Origin: Calditrichota bacterium
Lineage (GTDB): Bacteria > Calditrichota > Calditrichia > Calditrichales > J004
NCBI GenBank assembly: GCA_024277115.1
Contig: JAJRVW010000203.1
Span: 1-54,201 of the forward strand
Direction of reading: 5' to 3'
DNA: 54,201 nt
The stretch's first letter is position 1; each line of letters begins with the position of its first letter. Below are positions 35,771 through 43,714 of this stretch, piece by piece. The translations under genes and the position numbers were made by a program. The notes below the pieces were generated by a model. That model did no database searches. It was not told the origin of the DNA and saw only the letters and a program-made list of their open reading frames with translations.

Positions 35771-36934
35771 CTATACATCATGAAAAAGTTCTATCATATT
35801 TCTCAACTGCGCACGCTCGTCATCGGTATCAATTGGGATGCGCATCGAAAAAATAAATCCATTATTTGCCTGGGGATACCAGTTAAAATCCCCACCGAGT
35901 GTCTCGGATATAAGTTTAACAACTTTTAAGTCCAGTTCATACGATTCGTGCATATCCGCTTCGTTGACTTCCGGAATATAATTTTTTTCCTTATAATCAC
36001 AATGCGCCGTTACTAAAATCCCCAACCATTTTGATTGATTATCAGAAATTTTTATAACAATTTTCCGTTTGCCTTTTGCTGAGCTTGTTGTGACGAGGTG
36101 CCGCATCTGCATCCGAAAAAGTGTCACAAAAACTTGTTGCAAGGTTATCGGGTTGGCCATCACCGAATAATCATCATTAGCAATTTCGCTAATAATTTCA
36201 ATATCATTTTCCGTGAACTCGTAACTCATTTGTTCCAGGGCGTGGTTCAGATTTTCTCTTAAAGAGATTATTTTAAATGTTTCGTCTTCGGTCTGGATGG
36301 CAAAGCGCCGTGCATTTTCAATGGTAGAATCTACGACATCCAGAAGTTGCGCCATCTTGCTCACATGTGTCTCAACTTTATTTTTATTTAAATTTTCACG
36401 ATTTATTTCACGCTGTAATAATTCCAGTTTTAAGCGAAGCGATGTTAACGGCTGGCTAAGGTTATGAACCATATTAACGGTGAGTTCGCCCATTTCTTTA
36501 AAACGGCTCTTGGACATGGCCATCATTTGTTTCTGGTTAAAGATACGCTCCATCTCTTTACGCCAGCTAATATCACGCGCACTGGCCACAATATAGCTGG
36601 TCTTTCCATCACCATTTTTTATGGCCCCAAAACTTAATGAAACGGGAATGGTTAAATTTTTTGAGCTAAACTCAATTTCCACCTCATTAAATGTGCCCTC
36701 TTCAATTTCTTTAAGTACAGCCCTACTTTCTTCTTTTCCATCTACAAACGAATTTATTGTTTTGTTATTTAACTCTAATAAATTTGTGCCCAACAGGTCC
36801 AGCGCCGATTGGTTTGCGTACTCAATTTTCCCTTTGTTACTGAGAATAAAAATGGCATCGGTTAAGTGCTCCAGAATAGTGATCGTCGCAGAATAATCCT
36901 GTACCTGTGCGTTATTAGTGTTAATCGTGTTCAT
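35771..36934 (-). CDS. PAS-domain histidine kinase-like protein with degraded ATPase domain
   Basis: A 387-residue soluble protein. Residues about 13-125 form a PAS domain, followed by a kinase dimerisation helix with the phospho-acceptor His157 in NMVHNLSQPLTSLRLKL. The C-terminal ATP-binding domain keeps the overall length and a GGDFNWYP...GFIFSMRIP ending. However, the N-box Asn is missing (QQVFVTLFRMQMRHL) and there is no DxGxG motif. It is therefore probably unable to bind ATP in the usual way. It resembles the FlgS/FlrB class of flagellar kinases in position and layout. No response regulator is in the window. Confidence 0.75.
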   Translation of the reverse strand: MNTINTNNAQVQDYSATITILEHLTDAIFILSNKGKIEYANQSALDLLGTNLLELNNKTINSFVDGKEESRAVLKEIEEGTFNEVEIEFSSKNLTIPVSLSFGAIKNGDGKTSYIVASARDISWRKEMERIFNQKQMMAMSKSRFKEMGELTVNMVHNLSQPLTSLRLKLELLQREINRENLNKNKVETHVSKMAQLLDVVDSTIENARRFAIQTEDETFKIISLRENLNHALEQMSYEFTENDIEIISEIANDDYSVMANPITLQQVFVTLFRMQMRHLVTTSSAKGKRKIVIKISDNQSKWLGILVTAHCDYKEKNYIPEVNEADMHESYELDLKVVKLISETLGGDFNWYPQANNGFIFSMRIPIDTDDERAQLRNMIELFHDV

Positions 36935-37029
36935 CTATTGTTTTATACTTTAATATCCATAGAGCCACCGTGTAAGGGCCTTTTTCTTTCCGGCGGCAAA
37001 ATTTTCAGTTTTAAAATCGGTTCGATTTC

Positions 37030-37305
37030 TTATACGGAAACAATAACCTCGTCAAAGCGCTCAAATTTCATAGTAGAGTGCATGATATAATTATTTCCCA
37101 AAAAACGGATCAAAAATTTGGATTTTGATAAGACAAGCACAATACGGGCATCTAATTTTTTTCCTTTTTCCAGCCGCCCTTTTAACATGCTCAGGTCAGC
37201 CCGGACATAATATGTATTTCCCGTCGATTGTTGAAAATGTGAGCTCTCGTTTTTTTTGTACGGATTATACGAGCCCAATTCTGTACTTGTATTAATTTTT
37301 TCCAT
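37030..37305 (-). CDS. Small conserved flagellar-cluster protein
   Basis: A 91-residue protein without signal peptide or membrane helix. The second half (KLDARIVLVLSKSKFLIRFL, then GNNYIMHSTMKFERFDEVIV) has the alternating pattern seen in the small beta-barrel-like domain in the middle of FliK-type proteins. I do not recognise the family with confidence. The start codon overlaps the fliA stop as TAATG, so it is translationally coupled to sigma-28. It precedes the kinase-like gene by 95 bases. Confidence 0.6.
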   Translation of the reverse strand: MEKINTSTELGSYNPYKKNESSHFQQSTGNTYYVRADLSMLKGRLEKGKKLDARIVLVLSKSKFLIRFLGNNYIMHSTMKFERFDEVIVSV

Positions 37306-38072
37306 TATAAAAACCTGGCTTTTATATCCACTAAAGTTTTGTTCAAAATTTGTGATATACGCGCCTCGCTCAAACCCAATATACGTGCGATATCGGCAAG
37401 AATAAGTTCTTCATAAAAATAGAGGGCCAGTATAAGCCGTTCACGCTCGGGCAAGGCATTTAGCACATGTTTAAGGCGCATTTTCAAATTATCTTTTTCT
37501 ACAATTTGCTCGGGGTTCATCTGATCAGAATCCTCCAAAGTATCAACCTTGTACACGCTTGTTCCTTCATCGTCAGCAACGGTGGAGTAAAGCGATGTTG
37601 TGTAGGTCATATGCGAAATATTTAAGATAGAATAATACTCTTTGTCTGTAATTTCCAAGAGCTCGCAAACCTCGTGCATGGCAGGTTCCCGGCCATTTTT
37701 TGCCTGCAAGTCCTTAATACATTTTTCTAATTTTTTCACCTTCTCATACATATCGCGACCGATCAAACCTTCACGGCGTAAGGCATCGATCACTTCGCCA
37801 TGGATGCGTTTATACACATACCCTTTAAAGGGGACGTTCATCTCAATTTTATAGCGGTCCAAAGCTTTTAGCAGACCTAAAATACCAAATTGGTATAAAT
37901 CATCTAAGGACATTGTAACCGAATATTTTACATTAAAACGGCCAATAATATGTTTTACTAACGGTCCATAAGATGTTACAATTTTATCTTTGATAATTGG
38001 GCTCTTGGTTTTCAAATATTCCCGGACGAGGTCCTCGCCCACTTGTACCCTGTCAACTACAGCTTGAGTCAT
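37305..38072 (-). CDS. fliA: RNA polymerase sigma-28 factor FliA
   Basis: A 255-residue sigma-70 family factor of the FliA/WhiG group. Region 2 reads SLDDLYQFGILGLLKALDRY with FKGYVYKRIHGEVIDALR. Region 3 is present and region 4 ends with the helix-turn-helix LADIARILGLSEARISQILN. It should direct late flagellar genes such as flagellin and hook-associated proteins. The start and stop both overlap neighbouring genes as TAATG. I could not identify convincing sigma-28 promoters in the window, and its usual anti-sigma factor FlgM is not seen. Confidence 0.93.
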   Translation of the reverse strand: MTQAVVDRVQVGEDLVREYLKTKSPIIKDKIVTSYGPLVKHIIGRFNVKYSVTMSLDDLYQFGILGLLKALDRYKIEMNVPFKGYVYKRIHGEVIDALRREGLIGRDMYEKVKKLEKCIKDLQAKNGREPAMHEVCELLEITDKEYYSILNISHMTYTTSLYSTVADDEGTSVYKVDTLEDSDQMNPEQIVEKDNLKMRLKHVLNALPERERLILALYFYEELILADIARILGLSEARISQILNKTLVDIKARFL

Positions 38073-38386
38073 TATTTGTTTTCACCAATTAATTGATTTT
38101 CGGCTTTATTTTCTTTCAATCCGTTTTTCATTTTCTTTACAAGTTCTCCGCGCATTTCTTTTTCTTTCTCCGATTCTTCCGCGTGTTGCTCGATGATCGT
38201 AGTAGAAGCAATTGCCCAACGCATAATATTAAGGAAAACGATAAACAGAAGAAGTGTCCCTAAAAACACCAGGCCCGCTCGGATAAGCGTTGTCATAATC
38301 GAAACACCATTTAGCAAAGCGCCAACAACGGATAATATGCTGACAAATATTGCAAATTTATATATAAAACGATGCATTAATCCCAT
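38072..38386 (-). CDS. Small membrane protein in flhG-fliA interval
   Basis: A 104-residue protein with two predicted membrane helices (about 9-28 and 33-56) and a charged, helical C-terminal tail rich in Glu and Lys. It has no motif I recognise. The first ATG at 38386 may not be the true start: an internal ATG at 38377 overlaps the flhG stop as TAATG, the junction used elsewhere in this cluster. Position between flhG and fliA suggests a flagellar accessory role only by association. Confidence 0.65.
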   Translation of the reverse strand: MGLMHRFIYKFAIFVSILSVVGALLNGVSIMTTLIRAGLVFLGTLLLFIVFLNIMRWAIASTTIIEQHAEESEKEKEMRGELVKKMKNGLKENKAENQLIGENK

Positions 38387-39258
38387 TCGAATTTTATCTT
38401 CTTATTTGAAATGAAACGGTCAAGAACATTTTTTTTATCGCCCTGTTTTTTCTTATCCATTTGTAAGATTCGTTTTGTCAAAATGCGGATCGTATTTGTT
38501 GCCGTTGCATTTGGGCTATGGATAACAAAGGGTTTTTGTACTTTAATGGAATGTGATATGATCTCGTCTTTTAAGACGGTCCCGGCAAATTCAATATCCG
38601 ATTTAAGAAAACGACGGATCATCAGGCTCATTCTTTTATATAAACTTTCACCCGCCTCAAGGCTGGGCATCATGTTAGAGATTAACATGATTGGAATATC
38701 TAAATCATTACGTTTGATAATTTTTATAACCGCATAAGCATCTGTTATGGATGCTGGATCGGAAGTAATTACCAGCACAATTTTATCCGCGCCTAATAAA
38801 AATGAAAGTACAGACTGTGCCACACCTGCACCTGTATCAACAATTATATAATCATAGTTATTTTCTATACTTTTGAAAGACGTTGCCAGCCTCTTAAGAA
38901 AAACATCTTCCATCTCAAGCATTTTACCAGAAGCCGAAGCCGCAGGTAAAATATCTATATTTGATGGCCCTGTTACAATTATATCACTCAAATCTATGCC
39001 ATCATTTAATACATCAGCTAATGTGTATTCGGTGCGTACGCCCATTATCAAATCAATATTTCCGAGGTGAATATCGGCATCGATGATGAGAACTTTTTTA
39101 CGCATATTTTGCAGCATCAGCGACATATTTACACTAATAGAAGATTTGCCTACACCACCTTTTCCACTGGTGATGGCAATTATCTCTGGTTTTTTCCTAC
39201 CCTGCTTTAAATCAGGTTCCCTGCGGATACCTATTTCTTTTCCTAATCCGGTTACCAT
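38377..39258 (-). CDS. flhG: Flagellar number regulator FlhG (MinD-like ATPase)
   Basis: A 293-residue MinD/ParA ATPase. The deviant Walker A is SGKGGVGKS (31-39), followed by VLIIDADIHLGNIDLIMGV and IIVDTGAGVAQSVLSFLLGA. It has the usual FlhG partner position, immediately after flhF (TAATG overlap), and a short N-terminal extension that in homologues stimulates FlhF GTPase. It controls where and how many flagella form. The gene is intact, whereas its partner flhF is interrupted. Confidence 0.93.
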   Translation of the reverse strand: MVTGLGKEIGIRREPDLKQGRKKPEIIAITSGKGGVGKSSISVNMSLMLQNMRKKVLIIDADIHLGNIDLIMGVRTEYTLADVLNDGIDLSDIIVTGPSNIDILPAASASGKMLEMEDVFLKRLATSFKSIENNYDYIIVDTGAGVAQSVLSFLLGADKIVLVITSDPASITDAYAVIKIIKRNDLDIPIMLISNMMPSLEAGESLYKRMSLMIRRFLKSDIEFAGTVLKDEIISHSIKVQKPFVIHSPNATATNTIRILTKRILQMDKKKQGDKKNVLDRFISNKKIKFEWD

Positions 39259-40352
39259 TATGCTTCCTCTACCTTGCTGTCAAAAATTTTATCGTACATA
39301 TATTGTGGGTTGCCTCTTTCTATATCTATAAAAATACGTTTACCATCACCAAAACAAGCCACGGGCAGGCTTATTACATCTAAAATCGAGAATACTTTTC
39401 CCGGTTGTGTCGTCTCGTCAAATTTTGTAAAAACAATCCCCGATGGTTTTAATAAAAGGTAGTTAGCGCATAGCAGGACTAAATCTTTCAGATCGGATCC
39501 AACACTTAACACCAAAAAAATATCGGTTGGTTTTAATCTTTTTATAAAGGCCTCCATTTTGCCAAGCTGGTTGGGTGCGAAGGGGCTTTGTCCCGGTGTA
39601 TCCACAATCAACACGTCGCTACTTTTATATTTTTCGAGCATCGCCTCGGTCTGGTCAATATCTTTTTCCTCATGGATTTGTGTCCCGCTCATGCGTGAAA
39701 AAGATTTTAAGGCCTCTGTTGGCCCATAAGGATCGGTGGAAATGATCGTTACTTTTTTATTGCCATAAATCTCAGGATGGGCGGCAAGTTTCATCGCCAT
39801 CGTTGTTTTTCCAACGCCTGTCGGGCCAAGTAATAAAATAACTTTGTGTTTTTTACTTTTTAGCTGCCGCTCAAAGTTAAATGGTTTTAACAAATAGTCC
39901 ATCTCGGTTTTGATGAGCGTAACAATTTCATTTTTCTCAACAATTGCCTTGCCATCCAGCAATAAATAAGCTTCTTTGATGAGTGCGTAGGCCATATCAT
40001 CCTGAATGCCATTTTCACTGAGCATCTCTCTTAGTTCATCATAAACGGCAGGGAACTCGGCCAAGCCTTGTGATTGATTTGCCCCCAGATCAGATTTTTT
40101 TCCAAGGTCTTTTATCTCTTTACGTAAAAGTGAAATTTCATCTAAAATATCTTTTTCCTTGTTCAACTCTTGCGGTTTACGGGTCAGGATATCGCTGATC
40201 AGGTTATCGAACTGGCTTGTTTTTTTTGCGGGTTTTTCCTTTTTTTCTTCCGGAGGCATCATATTTTTAGCCGCATTATATTTTTTGTCAACTCCGGATA
40301 AGTCTGCTTCTTTTTGGGCTTCTTTCCAGAATCGACCGTTGGGGGCACCCAT
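39258..40352 (-). CDS. flhF: FlhF GTPase region (downstream part)
   Basis: The 364-residue part contains the helical B/N region (about 60-170) and the SRP-type GTPase domain. G1 is GPTGVGKTT (176-184), followed by STDPYGPTEA, G3 DTPGQSP and G4 TKFDET. Motifs are intact, so the domain was functional recently. FlhF sets the polar site of the flagellum with FlhG. The nominal ATG at 40352 lies in an A-rich run without Shine-Dalgarno sequence, and the family N-terminus is encoded in the overlapping frame upstream. Confidence 0.75.
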   Translation of the reverse strand: MGAPNGRFWKEAQKEADLSGVDKKYNAAKNMMPPEEKKEKPAKKTSQFDNLISDILTRKPQELNKEKDILDEISLLRKEIKDLGKKSDLGANQSQGLAEFPAVYDELREMLSENGIQDDMAYALIKEAYLLLDGKAIVEKNEIVTLIKTEMDYLLKPFNFERQLKSKKHKVILLLGPTGVGKTTMAMKLAAHPEIYGNKKVTIISTDPYGPTEALKSFSRMSGTQIHEEKDIDQTEAMLEKYKSSDVLIVDTPGQSPFAPNQLGKMEAFIKRLKPTDIFLVLSVGSDLKDLVLLCANYLLLKPSGIVFTKFDETTQPGKVFSILDVISLPVACFGDGKRIFIDIERGNPQYMYDKIFDSKVEEA

Positions 40353-40537
40353 TTTTTAATTTTTTTGGCCTTTTGTTTTTCCAGCCCTACCGTTGCCTGG
40401 ATCATTCTTTGGCCTGGATAATCAGGATGGTTGATTACATTTTTTGTTTCCAATATCACAATGTCGCTGCCCAGTTCTGATTTGGCTTTTACCAACGCTT
40501 TGGGAAGTGATTCGGCTAAATACTTTCTAACTTGCAT
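40259..40537 (-). CDS. flhF: FlhF N-terminal region (upstream part)
   Basis: The 92-residue product starts with the conserved FlhF beginning MQVRKYLAESLPKALVKAKS and ELGSDIVILETK. After about residue 61 (KQKAKKIKK) the reading frame leaves the family: the Lys-rich tail ending NIMRLKI reads over the start of the GTPase part in the wrong register. It overlaps the last 11 bases of flhA. Alone it is too short to act as FlhF. Confidence 0.65.
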   Translation of the reverse strand: MQVRKYLAESLPKALVKAKSELGSDIVILETKNVINHPDYPGQRMIQATVGLEKQKAKKIKKWVPPTVDSGKKPKKKQTYPELTKNIMRLKI

Positions 40538-40910
40538 TTGGGTATCCTATTGATCCAACTGATTTGACTTCGGTATCGGGCGTTAATTCCATGTAAGAGA
40601 TTACCAGTGCATTGGAGAAAACTGATTCCAGAAATTTGCGCACGGCCCGCCTTATTTGCGGAGAAACTAAGATGGCCGGGCGTAACCCCATTACATTTAT
40701 TTCTTCTATTTTATCGGCTATATCCTGAAATAATACACTAACCTGTTCGGGCGACAATCCCAGGTTTTGGGCTAATCCATTTGTTTTTAGCGAATTCATT
40801 ATGTGGTCTTCAAGTACAGGATCAAACATCGCCACAGTGGTAGTGCCCTCATCATTTTTTAACATATCGGTGATTGTTTCCGCGAGGGACTGACGTACAT
40901 ATTCGGTCAA
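40527..40910 (-). CDS. flhA: FlhA C-terminal subdomain (third part)
   Basis: These 127 residues are the end of the FlhA cytoplasmic domain (VLTEYVRQSLAETI and ILVSPQIRRAVRKFLESVF, then ALVISYMELTPDTEVKSVG). This region docks export chaperones. It follows the second in-frame TAA directly and its nominal TTG start at 40910 has no Shine-Dalgarno sequence. The GTC-TTG-ACC-GAA codons after the stop align with the family's xLTEYVR segment. Confidence 0.65.
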   Translation of the reverse strand: MTEYVRQSLAETITDMLKNDEGTTTVAMFDPVLEDHIMNSLKTNGLAQNLGLSPEQVSVLFQDIADKIEEINVMGLRPAILVSPQIRRAVRKFLESVFSNALVISYMELTPDTEVKSVGSIGYPNAS

Positions 40911-40913
40911 GAC

Positions 40914-41807
40914 TTAAGAATCTTTCGAAAAGGCTGAATTATCGGCAATAGTTTCCAATATTATTACCAAGTTGCGGATCGGGATTTTCTCGCGTAACAG
41001 GTTCTTTAATACTTTTTGGATTGTTCCCAAAGGCAGGATGTCCGGTACGAGGCCTTCTACCAAGGCAGAATGTGTCTCTTTAAGATCGGTTAACATTTTT
41101 TGTGTTTCCTGCCTGTCCAGAAGTTTATAACAGTTTCCACGTAATATTTCCATAAGGTGCGTGGCAATTACCGCAGGCGCCTCAACCACAGTATTGCCCA
41201 TCACTTCGGCCTTTTCCCGTTCCTGTTCCGAAACCCAAATCGCCGGCAGGCCAAAGGTAGGTTCGGTCATTTCAATCCCGGTCAGCTCAAGACGTTCATC
41301 CGGGTTTACGACCATAAAATAATCCAGCATCACTTCGCCCCGCGCTACTTCGATGCCATAAATCTTAAATATATACTCACTCGCTTTTAGCTGAATATTA
41401 TCCCGGATACGAATGGCCGGCACCAGAATACCCATTTCTATGGCCAGGCTTTTACGAATGGTTGTAATGCGGTTTAACAAGTTACCGCCCTGGTTTTCAT
41501 CAACGAGGGGAATAAGGCCGTAACCAATCTCGATCTCAAAAGCATCGGGATGTAGAAAAGATTCAATCTTTTCCACTTCTTCAACTTCTTCGCCCTCTTC
41601 TTCCTGGGCTTCCTCGGCCTCCTTATCATCTTTTTCCTGCTGTAAATATTTAGTCACATATTGCCCTAAAAAGAACAGGCCGACCGCTAAAATAGTAAAT
41701 GGCAAAAATGGCAGGCCGGGCAATATGCCCATTAAACCAATAACAAGGGATGCAGAGTAAATTGCTCTGGGCTGTCCAACAACCTGCTTGGCTATATCAC
41801 CGCCCAA
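40914..41807 (-). CDS. flhA: FlhA last membrane helices and linker/cytoplasmic part (second part)
   Basis: The 297 residues contain the last two membrane helices (SLVIGLMGILPGLPFLPFTI), an acidic linker of Glu-rich residues (about 60-82) and most of the cytoplasmic domain (IEIGYGLIPLVDENQGGNLL, IRIRDNIQLKASEYIFKIYG). The nominal start is TTG with no ribosome binding site. The sequence ends at a TAA just before the conserved LTEYVR segment. Confidence 0.7.
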   Translation of the reverse strand: MGGDIAKQVVGQPRAIYSASLVIGLMGILPGLPFLPFTILAVGLFFLGQYVTKYLQQEKDDKEAEEAQEEEGEEVEEVEKIESFLHPDAFEIEIGYGLIPLVDENQGGNLLNRITTIRKSLAIEMGILVPAIRIRDNIQLKASEYIFKIYGIEVARGEVMLDYFMVVNPDERLELTGIEMTEPTFGLPAIWVSEQEREKAEVMGNTVVEAPAVIATHLMEILRGNCYKLLDRQETQKMLTDLKETHSALVEGLVPDILPLGTIQKVLKNLLREKIPIRNLVIILETIADNSAFSKDS

Positions 41808-41810
41808 TGT

Positions 41811-42620
41811 TTAAACAGACGAGGCACGCGTAATAACAATACCGGCAGCCGTCGAAATAATCAAAGCAGGAATTTGAGCTACGAGGCCATCACCAACAGT
41901 TAACAAAGTATATAACCCGGCGGCTTCCCCTGCCGGTAACCCTTTTTGTAATATGCCGATCAACAGGCCACCGACCATATTTACAGCTGTAATCAACAAT
42001 CCCGCAATAGCATCGCCACGCACAAATTTACTGGCACCATCCATCGCCCCGTAAAAATCGGCCTCTTGAGCAATGGCTTGCCGCCGCGCCTGGGCTTTTA
42101 AGTCATCAATCAAGCCCGCGTTCAAATCGGCATCGATGGCCATTTGTTTTCCTGGCATGGCATCCAAAGTAAAACGGGCCGAAACTTCGGCAATACGTGT
42201 AGCGCCTTTGGTAATAACCACAAAATTTATAATGACAAGAATTAGGAAAATAACCGTGCCAACCGCATAATTGCCCTGCACAACAAAATTGCCAAAGGCC
42301 TCGATTATTTCACCGGCATAAGCTTCGCCTAAAATGAGCCGTGTCGACGCTACGTTTAACGAAAGCCGGAACAAGGTAATAATCAGCAATAAACCGGGAA
42401 AAACTGAAAAATCCATTGGCCGTAAAACAAACAAAGTCACAAAAAGAATAACCAATGCGCTGGTCAGGTTCATGGCCATCAGAATATCAAGGAAGAACGA
42501 TGGCAAGGGCAAGATCATTATCCCAAGAATCATTACAATCCCGGCAGTAAGGATTAAATTGCTGTTTTGTGACATCGATGAAACCTTTAAGGTTTCAACT
42601 GCACTTGCGCTATCAGCCAT
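41811..42620 (-). CDS. flhA: FlhA N-terminal membrane region (first part)
   Basis: The 269 residues carry the first six membrane helices and the FHIPEP-type signature region: [19 protein letters not shown] and [19 protein letters not shown]. The protein ends at IVITRASSV followed by TAA; the family normally continues through two more helices and the cytoplasmic domain. It overlaps flhB by eight bases. The start ATG is well supported. Without the cytoplasmic part the product cannot act as the export gate. Confidence 0.75.
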   Translation of the reverse strand: MADSASAVETLKVSSMSQNSNLILTAGIVMILGIMILPLPSFFLDILMAMNLTSALVILFVTLFVLRPMDFSVFPGLLLIITLFRLSLNVASTRLILGEAYAGEIIEAFGNFVVQGNYAVGTVIFLILVIINFVVITKGATRIAEVSARFTLDAMPGKQMAIDADLNAGLIDDLKAQARRQAIAQEADFYGAMDGASKFVRGDAIAGLLITAVNMVGGLLIGILQKGLPAGEAAGLYTLLTVGDGLVAQIPALIISTAAGIVITRASSV

Positions 42621-43713
42621 TTATCGAACCCCTGATATCATTATATTTTTTTTGGTTACTTCTAAATACCTCACTTAAAATCTCCGCAACGGTCTGGTAT
42701 AGCGCCATCGGTATTTCGCTGCCAATTTCGCAGGATGCAAATAAACTGCGTGCCAGCGGCTTGTTTTCAATAATTGGCACATCATGTTGGCTGGCAATTT
42801 CTTTTATTTTTTGTGCAATTAAATTTTTACCTTTTGCCACAATTTTGGGGGCATCTGATTTATCCAACGGATCATATTTTAAGGCGACAGCAAAATGTGT
42901 CGGGTTTGTTACGACCACCGTTGCAGTTGGCACATCTGTCATCATTCTCTGGCGGGCAATTTCTTGCTGCTTTGCTTTAATCTTGCCTTTTAATTTAGGA
43001 TCGCCTTCCGATTGTTTTGTTTCATCTTTGGCCTCATCTTTTGTCATCTTTAGTTTTTGGAGGTGCTCATATTTTTGGTAGGCAAAGTCTGCAACAGCCA
43101 TTACAAACAAGGCAATTACAACCTTAAAGGTCATCTCAAGAATTACATCAGAAAGTAGTTCACTTATTTGTAAAATAGAACGGTGCGAGAGAATTAAGAA
43201 GTCATCAAAATGGCTGCTAACAACAAAATAACCAATCGAGGCAATGATAATAATTTTTAAGATCCCTTTGGCCAACTCTACTAATGACCGAGTTGAAAAC
43301 ATTTTTTTAAACCCGGCCATGGGGCTTACTTTTTTAAAATCCGGGATAAGCGCTTTACTGGCAAAAATAAATCCGATCTGCCCCACATTGCTAATAACGG
43401 CAAAAAGAATAATCCCCAACATTACCGGACCAACCACACCCGCAAATGCTGTTAGAGCCAATTCCATAATCTGCGGAACGGTAGTTGCGTTTACCGTAAT
43501 AAGTGAAGAATTTTGATAAAAGTATCCCATCATTTCCTGTAAGTTTTTCCCCATAAATCCGGAGTAGTATTTAAAAACCAATAAGACCGCAATAATTACG
43601 GCGACAGAGTTTAACTCCTGGCTTTTAGGTACATCTCCTTTTTCTATGGATTCTTCCAGCCGCTTCGCACTCGGCTGTTCGGTTTTCTCCTGGCCATTTT
43701 CATTTTCTGCCAT
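42613..43713 (-). CDS. flhB: Flagellar export switch protein FlhB
   Basis: A 366-residue protein with four membrane helices, starting with the conserved [20 protein letters not shown]. The autocleavage motif Asn270-Pro-Thr-His273 ([17 protein letters not shown]) is present, as is the C-terminal domain that sets substrate specificity. The length is normal. It begins one base after fliR and overlaps flhA. The gene is intact. Confidence 0.95.
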   Translation of the reverse strand: MAENENGQEKTEQPSAKRLEESIEKGDVPKSQELNSVAVIIAVLLVFKYYSGFMGKNLQEMMGYFYQNSSLITVNATTVPQIMELALTAFAGVVGPVMLGIILFAVISNVGQIGFIFASKALIPDFKKVSPMAGFKKMFSTRSLVELAKGILKIIIIASIGYFVVSSHFDDFLILSHRSILQISELLSDVILEMTFKVVIALFVMAVADFAYQKYEHLQKLKMTKDEAKDETKQSEGDPKLKGKIKAKQQEIARQRMMTDVPTATVVVTNPTHFAVALKYDPLDKSDAPKIVAKGKNLIAQKIKEIASQHDVPIIENKPLARSLFASCEIGSEIPMALYQTVAEILSEVFRSNQKKYNDIRGSING

Positions 43714-43714
43714 A

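Larger units (their letters stand above)
39258..40537 (-). pseudogene. flhF: flhF, interrupted by a one-base frameshift
   Basis: The two overlapping frames together make one full FlhF of about 425 residues. The N-terminal part (MQVRKYLAESLPKALVKAK) runs out of frame just after EKQKAKKIKK. The GTPase part continues from an A-run in the +1 register. On the minus strand the junction is AAAAAAATTAAAAAATG (40366-40350), so one missing A in either run explains the split. The ATG inside the run has no ribosome binding site. Pseudogene, sequencing error and slippage on the A-run are all possible. Confidence 0.7.
40527..42620 (-). pseudogene. flhA: flhA, interrupted by two in-frame stops
   Basis: The frame spans 698 codons, exactly the length expected for FlhA, the main export-gate protein. 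Two TAA codons interrupt it in the same register: at 41811-41813, after TRASSV and before TLGGDIAKQ, and at 40914-40916, after SKDS and before VLTEYVRQSL. Both flanks match the FlhA consensus directly across each stop, with no indel. The resuming parts begin at TTG codons with no ribosome binding site. A functional FlhA would require readthrough; otherwise export and motility should be lost. Confidence 0.8.

Noticed and set aside
40527-42620. Reassignment of TAA to an amino acid as explanation for interrupted genes
   Set aside because: Many intact genes here end at TAA, often overlapping the next start as TAATG (flhF/flhG, fliA, flhG), so TAA clearly acts as a stop.
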